Assembly: GCA_047967505.1 (NCBI GenBank)
Contig: CM106538.1
Length of the DNA stretch: 64,000 nucleotides
Direction: 5' to 3' (one strand)
Source: Dipteris shenzhenensis
Lineage: Eukaryota; Polypodiophyta; Polypodiopsida; Gleicheniales
The notes beneath the pieces were generated by a model that saw only the letters and a program-made list of their open reading frames with translations, did not search any database and had not been told where the DNA came from. This document shows positions 11,471-21,397 of this stretch, one piece after another. Position 1 is the first letter of the stretch. Each line of letters opens with the position of its first letter. The translations under genes and the position numbers were made by a program.

Positions 11471-11789
11471 AATCACAAGTTAGTTTCGTGATCCAAGTTG
11501 CCAGAAGCCCCTTAGTATGGGATGCCTTGGGTAAGGCTTTGGGCTAGGAAGCTGCGAGAACGGGCCATTGACTTCAAATTGTTCCCCTGTGCTAAAATGC
11601 GGTTGCAAGATGAAGCAACAAATTGCGAGGGAGAGGACTCAACCACGCCTTTGTTCGAGGGTTGAGGTCCTGAACGAGGCTAAGGCTCCACTAGGCGGGG
11701 GATGCAAAGATGAAGAAGAAATCAGGGTTGTTGTAAAGTGGGGGGTGGGGAGAGAAGGCACTTACATCGGGTCCTATTGATAGTCTACC
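11471..11789. other. No gene recognised
   Basis: Spacer between the LINE relic and the GA microsatellite. Short ORFs on the + strand have no recognisable motif. Confidence 0.3.
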
Positions 11790-11857
<68 letters not shown>

Positions 11858-11866
11858 GGAGAGGGA

Positions 11867-11912
<46 letters not shown>
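11790..11912. repeat. (GA)n microsatellite
   Basis: An almost pure AG dinucleotide run of about 120 bp with a few interruptions (ggagagagaggg near 11848-11870). The Glu-Arg ORF across it is a composition artefact. Confidence 0.95.
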
Positions 11913-11914
<2 letters not shown>

Positions 11915-12293
11915 CCAGACTAATCCAATTCCAATAAAATGATGAAGCAACTATTTACCCTCGTTAGTAATACTATCGTTAGAATTTGTGGTATGCTAGT
12001 TGTTGGTATTTATAATTAATGGAAGTGAACTTGCATTTGCAATACCCTTAGCTCCAGTCTCGTATGTTTAGGCCCAAAAGTCACTTGTTAACCACATGTA
12101 ACGAGGACCTTGATCTAACCTCTTGAATCAACAACCCTTAAGTCTAGCTTAGTTAAAAATCGTTCGAACTTCACCATGTGCTTAATTGCTCAACATCAGG
12201 ACTTCAAAATTCCATTTGAATTATGAAATCAAGGGTGTGTAGAGGTGATTCCAACATGGGCACGTACACGTAGCATGGACGGGCAAAGATCAT

Positions 12294-12566
12294 GTGCGGG
12301 CGTCGAGCCACAAGTGGCATACAAAGATGCCAATATATATCTTGGGAGACTTCAATATTGACTACAATAAGAAAGCAAGGAACATGGAAAAGCTACTCAA
12401 GTTCATGGAATGCTACAACATGAAACAACTCATTTGCACACCCACTACAGTTTATAACTCCACATTGGATCATATTTGGACAAACACATTCATTGACAAT
12501 CGACTAGCAGGAACACAATACGCATATTGGTCTGATCATTCAATAATATACACATCCATTTCATGA
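12294..12566 (+). pseudogene. Endonuclease (EEP-fold) C-terminal fragment of a transposon
   Basis: A 90-codon frame holds 'IYILGDFNIDYN' (the G-D-F-N metal and catalytic box), then 'STLDHIWTN' and 'YWSDHSIIYTSI', which match the order of the last motifs of the exonuclease-endonuclease-phosphatase fold (GDFN, then DHI, then SDH). The N-terminal half of the domain is absent and a stop follows. The 'T-x-D-H-I-W-T-N ... Y-W-S-D-H' spacing differs from the plant L1 version at 7252-8274. It resembles endonucleases carried by some non-LTR elements or by Helentron-type Helitrons. I cannot separate these two without a search. Confidence 0.55.
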
Positions 12567-12699
12567 TAGGCAGGCCCATTGAATGTAATTCACTCTTGTT
12601 CCGAATAGCTTTTTAAAGAATCTAGAAGATCGCCACCTCATTAGCCACGTCCACACTCAAAACTATTATAGTTACAATTCTCAAGCCCTTGTTCGACAC

Positions 12700-12967
12700 A
12701 TCCTCCACATCTCTACCAATTGATGTACTCATATTCTGCATGCAATGCACCATGGGTGGGCAGGGGGGGGGGATGTAGTCTGTAAACACACAAACACACA
12801 CTAAGGGTGGTTACACGTGTGGCAAACACGCACCGAGCAGTGCGCGGGCAGGGGGTGTGTAAACATCCTAAGTTAACTGGGAATGTATTCCGAGTGGGAA
12901 TGGACTGCCCGGTGACCCTTCCATGTACATAATTCAATAGCTCACGTCAAACTGTCTGCGCGCGACA
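12700..12967 (+). promoter_or_regulatory. Presumed proximal promoter and 5' leader of the AP-4 sigma gene
   Basis: The sequence directly upstream of the exon 1 ATG contains a G-run (12762-12771) and CpG-rich stretches (gcgcgggcagggg, ctgcgcgcgac), unlike the A/T-rich surroundings. No TATA box is evident. The start context, gcgacaATGgcc, fits the plant initiation consensus with A at -3 and G at +4. Its role is inferred only from position. Confidence 0.35.
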
Positions 12968-13108
12968 ATGGCCATCAGATTTGTGTTGCTTGTAAACAAG
13001 CAGGGCCAAACTCGTCTCGCCCAGTACTACGAGTACCTCACCCTCGAGGAACGCCGCGCTCTCGAGGGCGAAATCGTCCGAAGATGCCTTGCCCGCACGG
13101 ATTCCCAG
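12968..13108 (+). CDS. AP4S: AP-4 complex subunit sigma, exon 1 (codons 1-47)
   Basis: The 47 codons start 'MAIRFVLLVNKQGQTRLAQ' and end 'CLARTDSQ', an unmistakable match to the N-terminus of the clathrin-adaptor small chain of AP-4, including the 'LTLEERRALEGEIVRRC' helix. Sigma subunits form the longin-like core of the tetrameric AP-4 adaptor at the trans-Golgi network, where AP-4 sorts cargo (in plants, towards the vacuole). The exon ends in phase 0 at a consensus donor (CAG|GTAAAT). The ATG has a strong plant start context. No stop or frameshift is present. The next exon lies 16.9 kb downstream. Assignment to AP-4 rather than AP-1, AP-2 or AP-3 sigma rests on my memory of the 'GQTRLAQYYE.LTLEER' variant. 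Confidence 0.93.
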
Positions 13109-15118
13109 GTAAATTACTTTTGGGCATCCCAATTTTATCACTAGCTTGGCTTGATCGATCTCACGGTTATATTCGTTTAGCTCAATTTCAGTAACTTTTG
13201 ATACCTCATTTGCCTGAATCAGCTATGGGCTGCTTACGAGACGGGGTTCCTTAGTTTAGGTTTCAGTACGAGGGGTAGCATAGATCGTTAGCCAGGATGC
13301 GGAAGTCCTTGCTGTTTTGTATAGATGTTTTTTTCTTTCCGTTTTTATCTACTGAGAAGAGGCACAGGGAAAATCATTTAGGTCGACTCGAATCAATCTC
13401 GAAGAAATTTGCATTTTTATCTTGAAATACGTACAACTCCCAAATTGGGTTGTTTGTTCTACCATAAAGGATACATACAATCCAGCGTTAGATTATTTAT
13501 TAGTCTTACGTGCCACAATGAACGCGACACTTTTGTATGTTCGAGTGATTTCAGAGCCTCTCATCGTAGCCACGTGCGTCGACAGTGGATGGTGTCTTTT
13601 GTTGCTTGGAGTATATTTCAGAACCAATAATGCACTACAAGAGCTTGCCATAGATGTCCCTGTGGATCAATACACGTCTACATTCACAAATGATACTGAT
13701 CCTGCGACTGAATGTGTGTGCACTGTGCATCCAGGACAGTTATCCAGCCCATTGATTGAGCAACAAGAAAAGAGAGGAGGATACTAAGGTAAAGATTATT
13801 TGGGACAGCCATGCAGAGCCTGGCAGCGATTAAGCATGCCAAGCTTGAGGTTAACTATGCATTGATGAGCACCGTGAAGGTGTGCTGTTGAAATATTAAT
13901 GGATATATACTCGTGAAGGATTGATACACATGTGTTGGAGAAGGCCAATGGAGGCAGTGCCCATGGATGCCTATCATGCTAAATTCCCAACACTATGATA
14001 AGATTTTAAGATGGATGCGAAAATCTATGGTCAAGATCGCGAGCCATGCACCATGACAATAAATGGGGCTATTGCTTCCCAATCATGTAAAGTAAAGAGA
14101 GTGCTAAAAAGGACATGTTAAACCTACCATTGGATCTAAGGATTTGATCTAAAGACTTGATGTGACTTGTGAACAGTAGTGTGTGGGCTTCATAGTCTCC
14201 AAGAGAGTTTGTTTTTCTTAGCACAGATCATTCGGGCTAAGTTTGGGGCATCTCCATTGCAGTGAGATGTGGCATTCCAAAATATCACTTACGTACAAAG
14301 CTTCTCCAATGGAGTTCTCTACAAGTTCCTAACCCCTCCTCTCTCCATCCTCTCCGTCACACTCCCCTCTTACTACTTAAGGCTGCCTCTTCACTTATCT
14401 GCTGTTCTTATCCCCAGACTTTGTAAAAAATTTCTTACTATTCATGCAATCACAAGAAATGGAATCAGGGTAGGTGCATGCATCTTAGGCAAGAATAGAA
14501 AAGTGGTTGCACATGGCATGTTAGAGGTGTCTCTACATGATGACGGCTTTGACTGCTTCATCCACCACTGACTCCAGGAATTATGGCATGGGCAGTATGG
14601 ACATTTTGAGTGAGATGCAGAAATAGAAGTAATACCTGTCATTGGAGATTTGTGCTCCGTGTATGATGGGCAAGCAAGCAAGTTTCAAGGAAAACAACTT
14701 AAGGGCAAACAATCCACTCAGATGAGATCTCAAGCATAGTGAGCACTTGGGCATCACTCTTCTTCCCATGAAGATGCCATGGAGGCTATGGACCTTTAGT
14801 AGGAGAGCGTGGCTACTCTTTTGCAAGTGTTGAGCATCTACTTCAGCGCGTTTGGGCAGTATGCATTCAGATCTACTTGTTCATTTTCTTCCTCTCCATT
14901 TGTGTGAAGTATTATTGAAATTTGATTTTAGATTACTTCTTCTGTCTTGCATGAGTGCACGGGGTTTTCTCTCACATACCCCCTCATTTCCTGAGATCCA
15001 GGATCTTTTGGTGGGTGTTTTGGAAGCTATGTGGCTTGAATCGCTCCCCAATCGCTCCTCTTGAGGTATATTTGGACATGTATCTTGTTCTGTAATTAAT
15101 CATGCATAAAAATCTACT

Positions 15119-15123
15119 AATCT
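15119..15123. repeat. Gy1 target-site duplication, left copy (aatct)
   Basis: The 5-bp aatct immediately before the TG of the left LTR matches aatct at 29439-29443 after the CA of the right LTR. Confidence 0.85.
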
Positions 15124-16095
15124 TGCAATCGCTAGCTCTCTCTCGTGGATGTTCACGCTCGTAATTATCTGCAGAAATACTCATTAGAGCTCTCTCTCTC
15201 TCTCTCTCTCTCTCTCTACACACTGCTAGGGCCCAAGACAACATGTCGGGCTGGACCCCCCGAAGGTATTTTATTTCTTGAAGAGAGAATCCGTTACAAG
15301 AGTTCAGCGTAGAGCTGTCTGATACATAAAAATCCAAAACATGAATGATTCATTACAAGAGCTTCAAGCTCATTTCAAATTGGCAACATGCCACTTGTCT
15401 AAAATCTAGACTAAGTCCTATTACATGCCACTAAGGGCCACTCTGGAGTCTTCGAAGCACTTGGTCACGCGAACCGCCTCCTAGATGCTTGTTAGGCTCC
15501 CGTAGTGCTTAGGAAAAATAACTCTTCCTAGTACTTGGAACAATTAATTAAAGCGCACCACTATGGCACCCATGAATTGTTAGCGCTTTGCATGCAAATA
15601 ACACACTGTGGACTAATTCTAGTCACGGTGGGCGTCCCCACTGAATACACGTGCACACCTAAACAAGTATAAAAATATATATTTATTCTTTGGTTGACTG
15701 GAGTCAACACTCTTGATTATAATTAAGAGGCTTTGACCAAGGGTCGAGGCGCCTTAATTATAGTCTAGTCTCTCCAACCGAAGTTGGCACATCTTGGTTA
15801 ACCGTGGTTAACCCTCTTGGCGCATGCCAAGTCTCGTTGACCGAAGTCAACACTCTCTGACCGTAGTCGCTCTGTGGTTCTCTGGTTAACCGCAGTTAAC
15901 CCTCTTGGTAATAAACCAAGTCTCCCCGATCGAAGTCAGGTTTTCTTGACTAGAGTCAAGTGTCTTTGACCGTAGTCAATTCTTTGACCATTAAAAGAAC
16001 TCTTTGACCATAATTAACACATATAAAACTCTTTAATTATGATCAAATAAATGGTCAACTGTACTTTGACTTAGGATATTTACATTGTGGTGACA
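15124..16095 (-). repeat. Gy1 3' LTR (left copy, 972 bp)
   Basis: It starts tgcaatcgct and ends ggtgaca on the + strand. It is highly similar to 28441-29438; the main length difference is the CT run (about 15189-15218, shorter here). In element orientation the palindrome array at 15693-16060 lies at the 5' (U3) side and the CT run near the 3' side. Confidence 0.93.
15693..16060 (-). promoter_or_regulatory. Hairpin / W-box palindrome array in Gy1 3' LTR
   Basis: About a dozen short palindromes follow one another, mostly 5-7-bp arms around a 4-nt loop: for example GTTGAC-cgaa-GTCAAC at 15836-15851, CCAAC-cgaa-GTTGG at 15774-15787 and CTTGGC-gcat-GCCAAG at 15816-15831. The arms contain TTGAC/GTCAA, the core of the WRKY-bound W-box. 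On the element's sense strand many loops read TTCG, TACG or TGCG closed by C-G. Confidence 0.75.
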
Positions 16096-16120
16096 TTCCC
16101 TCGGCTTCTATTCAATTGAC
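16096..16120 (-). other. Gy1 polypurine tract region
   Basis: On the minus strand the bases just before the 3' LTR read gaagccgagggaa, a purine-rich tract at the position expected for the plus-strand primer. Confidence 0.5.
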
Positions 16121-16551
16121 CTCAACTGAAAAGCTTCCTTGTAAACATCCAAAAGCTGTGGATGATCGGATAACATGTCTTCGTCCATCCACTTGGCATC
16201 TAATGGCGTATAATTCTTGAATTTTACAAGATACCTGTAAAACTCCTTGCCCTGAGGGCCTTTGCGTACAGTATGGTACACAATTTGCTCTGGCTGAAGG
16301 ACCTCCTTCAGCTCATCCACTTCTGGTGGATCCTCTGATACTGGTTCTGTAGGCTCTGGTCCTTGGAATTTCTTTAGAAGACTCACATGGAATGCATTGT
16401 GAATCTTCCAATGCTCTGGCAATGCTAACCTGTATGCAACCTCATTTATTCTTTCTGTAACCTTGAAAGGGCCATAGTCTCTGGGAGATAACTTTGCATA
16501 CACTTTTTGTTTGCCTTTAAACTTGCGGAGCCTAGCTTTTTCAAACTTCAA
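16108..16551 (-). pseudogene. Gy1 integrase C-terminus with chromodomain
   Basis: An open frame of 147 codons, carrying the last part of Pol. It begins in the integrase C-terminal beta domain ('KLSPRDYGPFKVTERINEVAYRL', 'HWKIHNAFHVSLLKKF', the typical G-P-F/Y module) and then has a chromodomain, 'EQIVYHTVRKG....FYRYLVKFKNYTPLDAKWM', with the aromatic and acidic residues of the fold. In chromoviruses this domain steers integration to marked chromatin. The frame ends shortly before the LTR. Upstream continuity to the integrase core is lost by the rearrangement at 16551-16860. Confidence 0.85.
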
Positions 16552-16596
16552 AAGTACCCAATCCCCTTCCTTGAGATCTAACTGTCTCCTATGCTT

Positions 16597-17267
16597 ATCT
16601 GCAGCTCTTTTATGTTTCTCTTGAGACCTTTCGATTGCTGTCTGGACTTGGTTGAATTTGGCTGTAAGCTGTCTGGAGGTCTCTCACAAACTGATCAGCT
16701 GCAAATATTTCATCTTTGGTCCTCAATATAGGTGGCCTTTATGATCTGCCTTTATGGTTTTGCAAACCGGAATATAGCTTTGGTCCTCAATATAGCTTAG
16801 CCATATGATCTGCCTTTATGGTTTTGCAAACCGGAATGAAATGAGCTTGCTTGCTTGCTGAATCTATCAATGATAGTCCAAATCCCATCATTCCCTGACT
16901 TTGATCTTGGCAAATAACAAATAAAGTCCATTGTAATACTTTCCCATGGTGCCTGAGGCACGGGAGGAGGCATAAGTAGGCCAGGTGCCTTCCGTCTATC
17001 ATACTTCACTTTCTGACACGTAAGGCATTCAGTAATAAACTGATGTATATCTTTCCGCATCCCTGGCCAAAAGAAATACCTCTCTAGTGCTACAGTTGTT
17101 GCTGTAATTCCTCTGTGTCCAGCATAGGGAGGTGCATGGCATTCCTCCAAAATCTTTTTCCTCTCCTGGGTGATGCATAGGCAATCATCTTTCATTAGAT
17201 ACCCATCTTTCAGGGAATAGTGACTGGTGGATTGCCCCTCTTGTATTTGCTGTAAAATCTCTAGCAT
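16597..17267 (-). pseudogene. Gy1 integrase, core truncated
   Basis: The N-terminal zinc-binding region is present ('HAPPYAGHRGITATTVAL', 'CLTCQKVKYD', an H-H-C-C module), then the start of the catalytic core 'ESITMDFICYLPRSKSGNDGIWTIIDRFSKQ' with the first catalytic Asp. The frame then breaks near 16850, and the part holding the second Asp and the Glu is absent. In its place is a tandem duplication of about 64 bp (tttggtcctcaatatag at 16715 and 16779). The copy therefore cannot encode an active integrase. Confidence 0.85.
16715..16850. repeat. Tandem duplication of about 64 bp in the Gy1 integrase
   Basis: The block containing tttggtcctcaatatag and tttgcaaaccggaat occurs twice in a row with small differences, at the point where the integrase core has been lost. 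Confidence 0.75.
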
Positions 17268-18795
17268 ATTGCTCCCTCATGCCTTCTAGGTCCTGATGAT
17301 AAGCAATAGGCATCTGCCACTCTATTCCGAATTCCTGGGGTATGGACAATCTGAAAATGATACATTGACAGCATGTTTGCCCATTTCATATGCTTCTCGG
17401 AAAGCTTGGTCTGAGTCAAAAAGTATCTCAGACTTTGGTGATTTGTTTTAACAGTAAAATCTGCACCCAAAAGATAGTGCTTCCATGTATGGATGGCATG
17501 AATTACAGCCAATAACTCTTTCTCATAGATTCCCAGATATCTTTGTGCATCACTCAATCTTCGGCTCTCGTAGGCTACTACATGTCCATTCTGATGTAAT
17601 GCAGTCCCAACACACTCTCCACAAGAGTCGCAATCAACATCAAAAGGTTGATAAAGATCCGAGACTACAAGAATAGGCTCTGTAGTCAACTTCTCCTTGA
17701 GTGTATTGAATGCTTTCTTCTGTGATATTCCCCATGTGAAGGCTGCATTTTTCTTAGTAAGGTCATGTAATGGAGCTGTGATATCAGCAAAATGCCTGAT
17801 AAACCTTATGTAGTAAGAACACAGGCCTAGGAAACTTCGAACTTCATGCACAGTTTTCAGCTCTGGCCATTCCTGAATGGCACGGATCTTTGCTGGATCC
17901 ATCTGTATCCCATTCTTGGATATTATATGCCCCAGATAATGGATTTCTTCCAGGAAGAATTCACTTTTCTTGCTGTTTGCATAGAGCTGATGATTTCTCA
18001 GCTCTTGAAACACTATAGCAAGATGTTCCTTGTGCTCTTCTTCTGTCTTTGAAAAGACTAGGATATCATCAAAGAAAGTACCCGTGAAATGCCTGTACTT
18101 TCGGAAGATGCGATCCATCATTCTATTGAATGTGGCTGGAGTATTTGTTAACCCAAAAGGCATCACTAAGTATTCATACAACCTGAATGTAGTACCTGAA
18201 TGTAGTGCGGAACGCTGTCTTGTGCACATCCTGAGGTTGTATCCTCACTTGGTGATAGCCACTCCTTTAAGTCTATCCTGCTGAAAACTGAAGCTCCATT
18301 TAACTGATCGAGCACATCATCAATGCGCAGAATAGGGAATCTATTCTTGATGGTCATTTTGTTCAGTGCGCGGTAATCGACGCACATACGGAATGAACCA
18401 TCTTTCTTTTTTACTAGTAGTACAGGGGAACAAAAAGGAGACGAGCTGGGCTGAATCAACCCTTTGGACAGCAAGTCCTGTACCTGAGCCATAATCTCCT
18501 CTCTCTGAGTCGCACTGACTCTATAAGGTGGTGTGTTTGGTGGCTCACTACCAGGCATTAACTCTATCTGATGATCTTCTGGTCTCTCTGGGGGTAACTC
18601 CCCTGGCAAAGCATCGGAAAAGCAATCTTTAAAGTTTACAAGAAACTGAAACTTATCTTTGTCTGCATCATTCATTTCAGCATGCATATCATTCTCTTTT
18701 TCTTTTACAAAAACCATGTACGCGGAAATTGCAGACTTTATTGCTTTACCACATGTAGCATCAGATACAATGGGGATAGTCTCCCCTTTATTCAA
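17261..18795 (-). pseudogene. Gy1 reverse transcriptase and RNase H
   Basis: Reading on the minus strand: '[14 protein letters not shown]', '[28 protein letters not shown]' in the first piece (18166-18795), then after a frame change '[19 protein letters not shown]', 'FFDDILVFSKTEEEH' with the catalytic Asp pair, 'LGHIISKNGIQMDP', 'VRSFLGLCSYYIRFI', and the RNase H 'PFDVDCDSCGECVGTAL', 'ELLAVIHAIHTWKHYLLG', 'TNHQSLRYFLT'. The tether to integrase ends near 17261. The break at about 18180-18285 combines a one-base shift with a 13-bp tandem duplication (acattcaggtact). In the family the enzyme copies element RNA and degrades the template. Confidence 0.9.
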
Positions 18796-19321
18796 CTAAA
18801 TGCTGATTTTTCGCCCTATGCACAAACTCCAGCACTCTTTTAGGAAGAGTCAACTTCACTGCCTTGCGATGAAACCAAGGCATTCCCAAGACTAAATCAT
18901 GATGTTTTAGTGGAGAAATGAAGAAGTCTTCCTGATCCACATAACTCTGTACATGAAGACGGAGCTTCCCTATCAAGGGAGTGACTGGCACAGGATTCCC
19001 ACAGAACATCTGATCGGCATCCAAAGCCCTGCCCAACTCCTCCGTCTTTATTCCCAGCCTCAGGGCTAGGTCCTCTGATATGAAATTATTAGTAGCCCTT
19101 GGATCAAATAAAATTAGCGCTTGCTGGTCTCTGACTTTGCCCCATGATAGCAGCAATTCTCGTTCTTCTGGGTTTGAAACATGACCCAGTATGTCAGGAA
19201 TTCCCCTCCTGCCATTGGCTTTTGCGGTCCTCGTGGCTTCTTTGCCTCTTTTCCCTTCGAAGTTGAAGGCTTTTCTGGGCATTGGGCAGCCACATGCCCC
19301 TCTTTGCCGCACTCGAAGCAT
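18788..19321 (-). pseudogene. Gy1 aspartic protease
   Basis: The retropepsin region reads 'ILFDPRATNNFISEDLALRLGI', where the canonical active-site Asp-Ser/Thr-Gly triplet is D-P-R, so the Gly needed for the fireman's grip is gone. Further blocks 'LRLHVQSYVDQEDFFISPL' and 'DLVLGMPWFHRKAV' are the usual downstream protease motifs. It follows gag with a frame change around 19114-19320. Confidence 0.8.
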
Positions 19322-19884
19322 TTCCCATCTCTACGGAATTCAGCTATCTGTTCAGGGGTGAATGAAGATTTGCCTTTATAAGTCTTTGAAAACTGAGTAC
19401 CCCTCGGCTTCTGAGGCTGAAACCCTTTCTTTTCAACCTTGGGATACTCTTTCTTTTCTGATTTTGAAAAATCAGTTTTCTTTCTTTCAGCACATCCTAC
19501 ATGCAAGGATAGTACCGTGGATGGATCTTGTAACGGCACAAGACTAGCTACTGAAGCTGAATGCATGAGGTCTTGAATGTTCTTTGCCCCCAAAGCATTT
19601 ACTACTGCCTGAATTCTTGGACTGAGACCTGCTCTATACTTTCTCATTTGGGTTCCTTTGGAGATCTTTTTGAAAGATGCAACCTGCAAATAAGCATCCC
19701 AAAACTTTTGGTTGTACACATCCACTGTATCTCTGCGTCCATATGCAAACTGTCCCAATCTTGAAGAACATGGTCTCTAAACTGTTTAGGCATAAACTGC
19801 TGGTAGAAGGCTTTCTTGAAGTCCTTCCACTTCTTTGGGGCTGACCCATCTGTGGTCTGTGCACTCCACCATGCACTAGCTGTT
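19114..19884 (-). pseudogene. Gy1 Gag, C-terminal part with zinc knuckle
   Basis: This is the capsid/nucleocapsid part of Gag, downstream of the Gy2 insertion. 'ATASAWWSAQ...KKWKDFKKAFYQQFMP' is the retrotransposon-gag fold, followed by 'QMRKYRAGLSPRIQAVV' and a Lys/Ser-rich linker to a CCHC knuckle 'CFECGKEGHVAAQC' (about 19280-19325). A frame change lies around 19640-19760. In the family it packages element RNA into virus-like particles. Confidence 0.87.
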
Positions 19885-19889
19885 GCTGT
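19885..19889. repeat. Gy2 target-site duplication, left copy (gctgt)
   Basis: The 5-bp gctgt before the left Gy2 LTR is repeated at 26416-26420 after the right LTR. The target is the Gy1 gag gene. Confidence 0.9.
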
Positions 19890-20419
19890 TGTCATGTGCA
19901 CGGATTGGTATCTGACGTGTACTGGGTACATAAGACTAGCTCAGGTAGCTTGGGGAGGTTTAGAGCTAGGCAGGCTTGATTCTCGGGTTGAGTGGCAAGG
20001 GTACGAACCAGTTAGAGGTCTTCGCTATTTTTGGCGCTTGGGGCCCGAGTCTATATAAGGGGCCCAGGGGTTCAGTTCTCAGAGAGCCGATGGGAGCAAG
20101 TTTCGTTCCCAGGTGCTAGGTCTGATTCTGGATTGAGTCGCGGACGCGCGCCTGCATCATAGCGTAGCCCAAGGCCCAGTAGCAGATCCCAGGCTTCACA
20201 GTGCCACCTGGTGGTATGGGACACCAGGATGGTTAGGATCTGGTTGGGAGTTCGTGCGAGTAGCTCAGCTCGTGGCTCAGAGGGGACATCTCTTGATTCA
20301 GGATCACATCCCGTAGATGTCATGTTTGGGTGGTGAGCAGCCTGCTCAGTTTTCTCACGTTGTGTGTGTTCTTGTGTTTATTTGCAGATCAGAGGTTTCA
20401 GGAGTGCTGGGACGTGTCA
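19890..20419 (+). repeat. Gy2 5' LTR
   Basis: A 530-bp direct repeat of 25899-26415. A TATA-like tctatataagg at about 20050 lies at the expected promoter position, so transcription would start near 20080. Confidence 0.93.
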
Positions 20420-20421
20420 GT

Positions 20422-20434
20422 TGGTATTAGAGCC
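20422..20434 (+). other. Gy2 primer-binding site (tRNA-iMet type)
   Basis: tggtattagagcc begins 2 nt after the LTR end. It differs by one base from the initiator-tRNA-Met primer site seen in the other elements of the window (tggtatcagagc). Confidence 0.8.
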
Positions 20435-20886
20435 AACTCTTGAGGTAGGAACTTCTGTTCCAAGAATTCTGGACGATTTGTTCCTCCAGGTATGCCCTAA
20501 TTTCGAAATTTGTGCTGCAAGTTCTTGTTTGGTCCATCAGTTATGGGAAGTGGTCAGACTTTAGGGAAAAGGTAGGAAGAAGAGAGTGAGGATGAATTCG
20601 AGATTGCTGAAGGTTTAGGTAAGAGAGGGTGTGAGGTGTAGCTAGGAGAGAGTGGAGAGGATTGGAGGAGAGGCGTGAGAGGGGCTGTTGGGTAGACGAA
20701 GGGGACAGGAACCCTAGGGGATCCCGTGCCTTGGTCAAGGCTGCGCAGGGGTTAGGTGACGCAAGTAGGTGAGGCTGAGGGTGCGCCTAGGGCTGGAGCG
20801 TGATTCGGCCAGGCAAGGGGGTGCGCCATAGGTTGGAGCAGGGTGCGGCCAGGCTGCTCGGGGAGGCTGATGCGAGAAAAAGCACC

Positions 20887-20988
20887 ACCCTCCAAGTTGG
20901 GAGGGTGGGGCGAGAAAAGCATCGACCCTCCAAGTTTGGGAGGGTGTGCATGCTAAAAAAAGCATCAACCCTCCAAGTTTGGGAGGGT
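20887..20988 (+). repeat. Three stem-loops in the Gy2 leader
   Basis: accctcc...ggagggt hairpins (7-bp arms, 6-7-nt loop) occur at 20887-20906, 20925-20945 and 20968-20988, each preceded by an 'aaagcat(c)' box. They sit in the untranslated leader between the primer site and gag. Confidence 0.85.
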
Positions 20989-21397
20989 GGGCTTTTCTAG
21001 AAAGCATAGCTTCCTAGAATAGCTACACCGTCTCCTTTATAGCTTGACGAAATCCCAAGCTCAGCCATAGCTTATTCAAGTGTGCGCAAGAAGATCTCTC
21101 CACACCTCTACCAGATTTTCGTCACGTAGGTACGGTTCGCAGCAGATTACCGTACGGTACAGCCAGCAGCGGAACCAGCAGGGGGAGTCTCCGGGTTCAC
21201 CTACTCGAGCTGATCGACAGTTTTGTACCCCTTCTTGTCGGCCAGCTTCTCTTCTTTTATCACCTCCTCTTGGGACGGTTTTTTTTTCTCTGCTCCACTC
21301 TCCTTCCAGCTTCGATTCCACGAGGCACTTCTCTCAGTTCGCTACTCTTTTCAGATCAGATTTCAGACATGGCTGATTCTGTAATCCTGAGTTTGCC

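Noticed and set aside
11738-11923. Glu-Arg repeat ORF
   Set aside because: Pure product of the (GA)n microsatellite.
13422-13787. 121-codon ORF just after AP-4 exon 1
   Set aside because: It lies in intron 1, has no recognised motif and overlaps another open frame; chance or a relic too decayed to identify.
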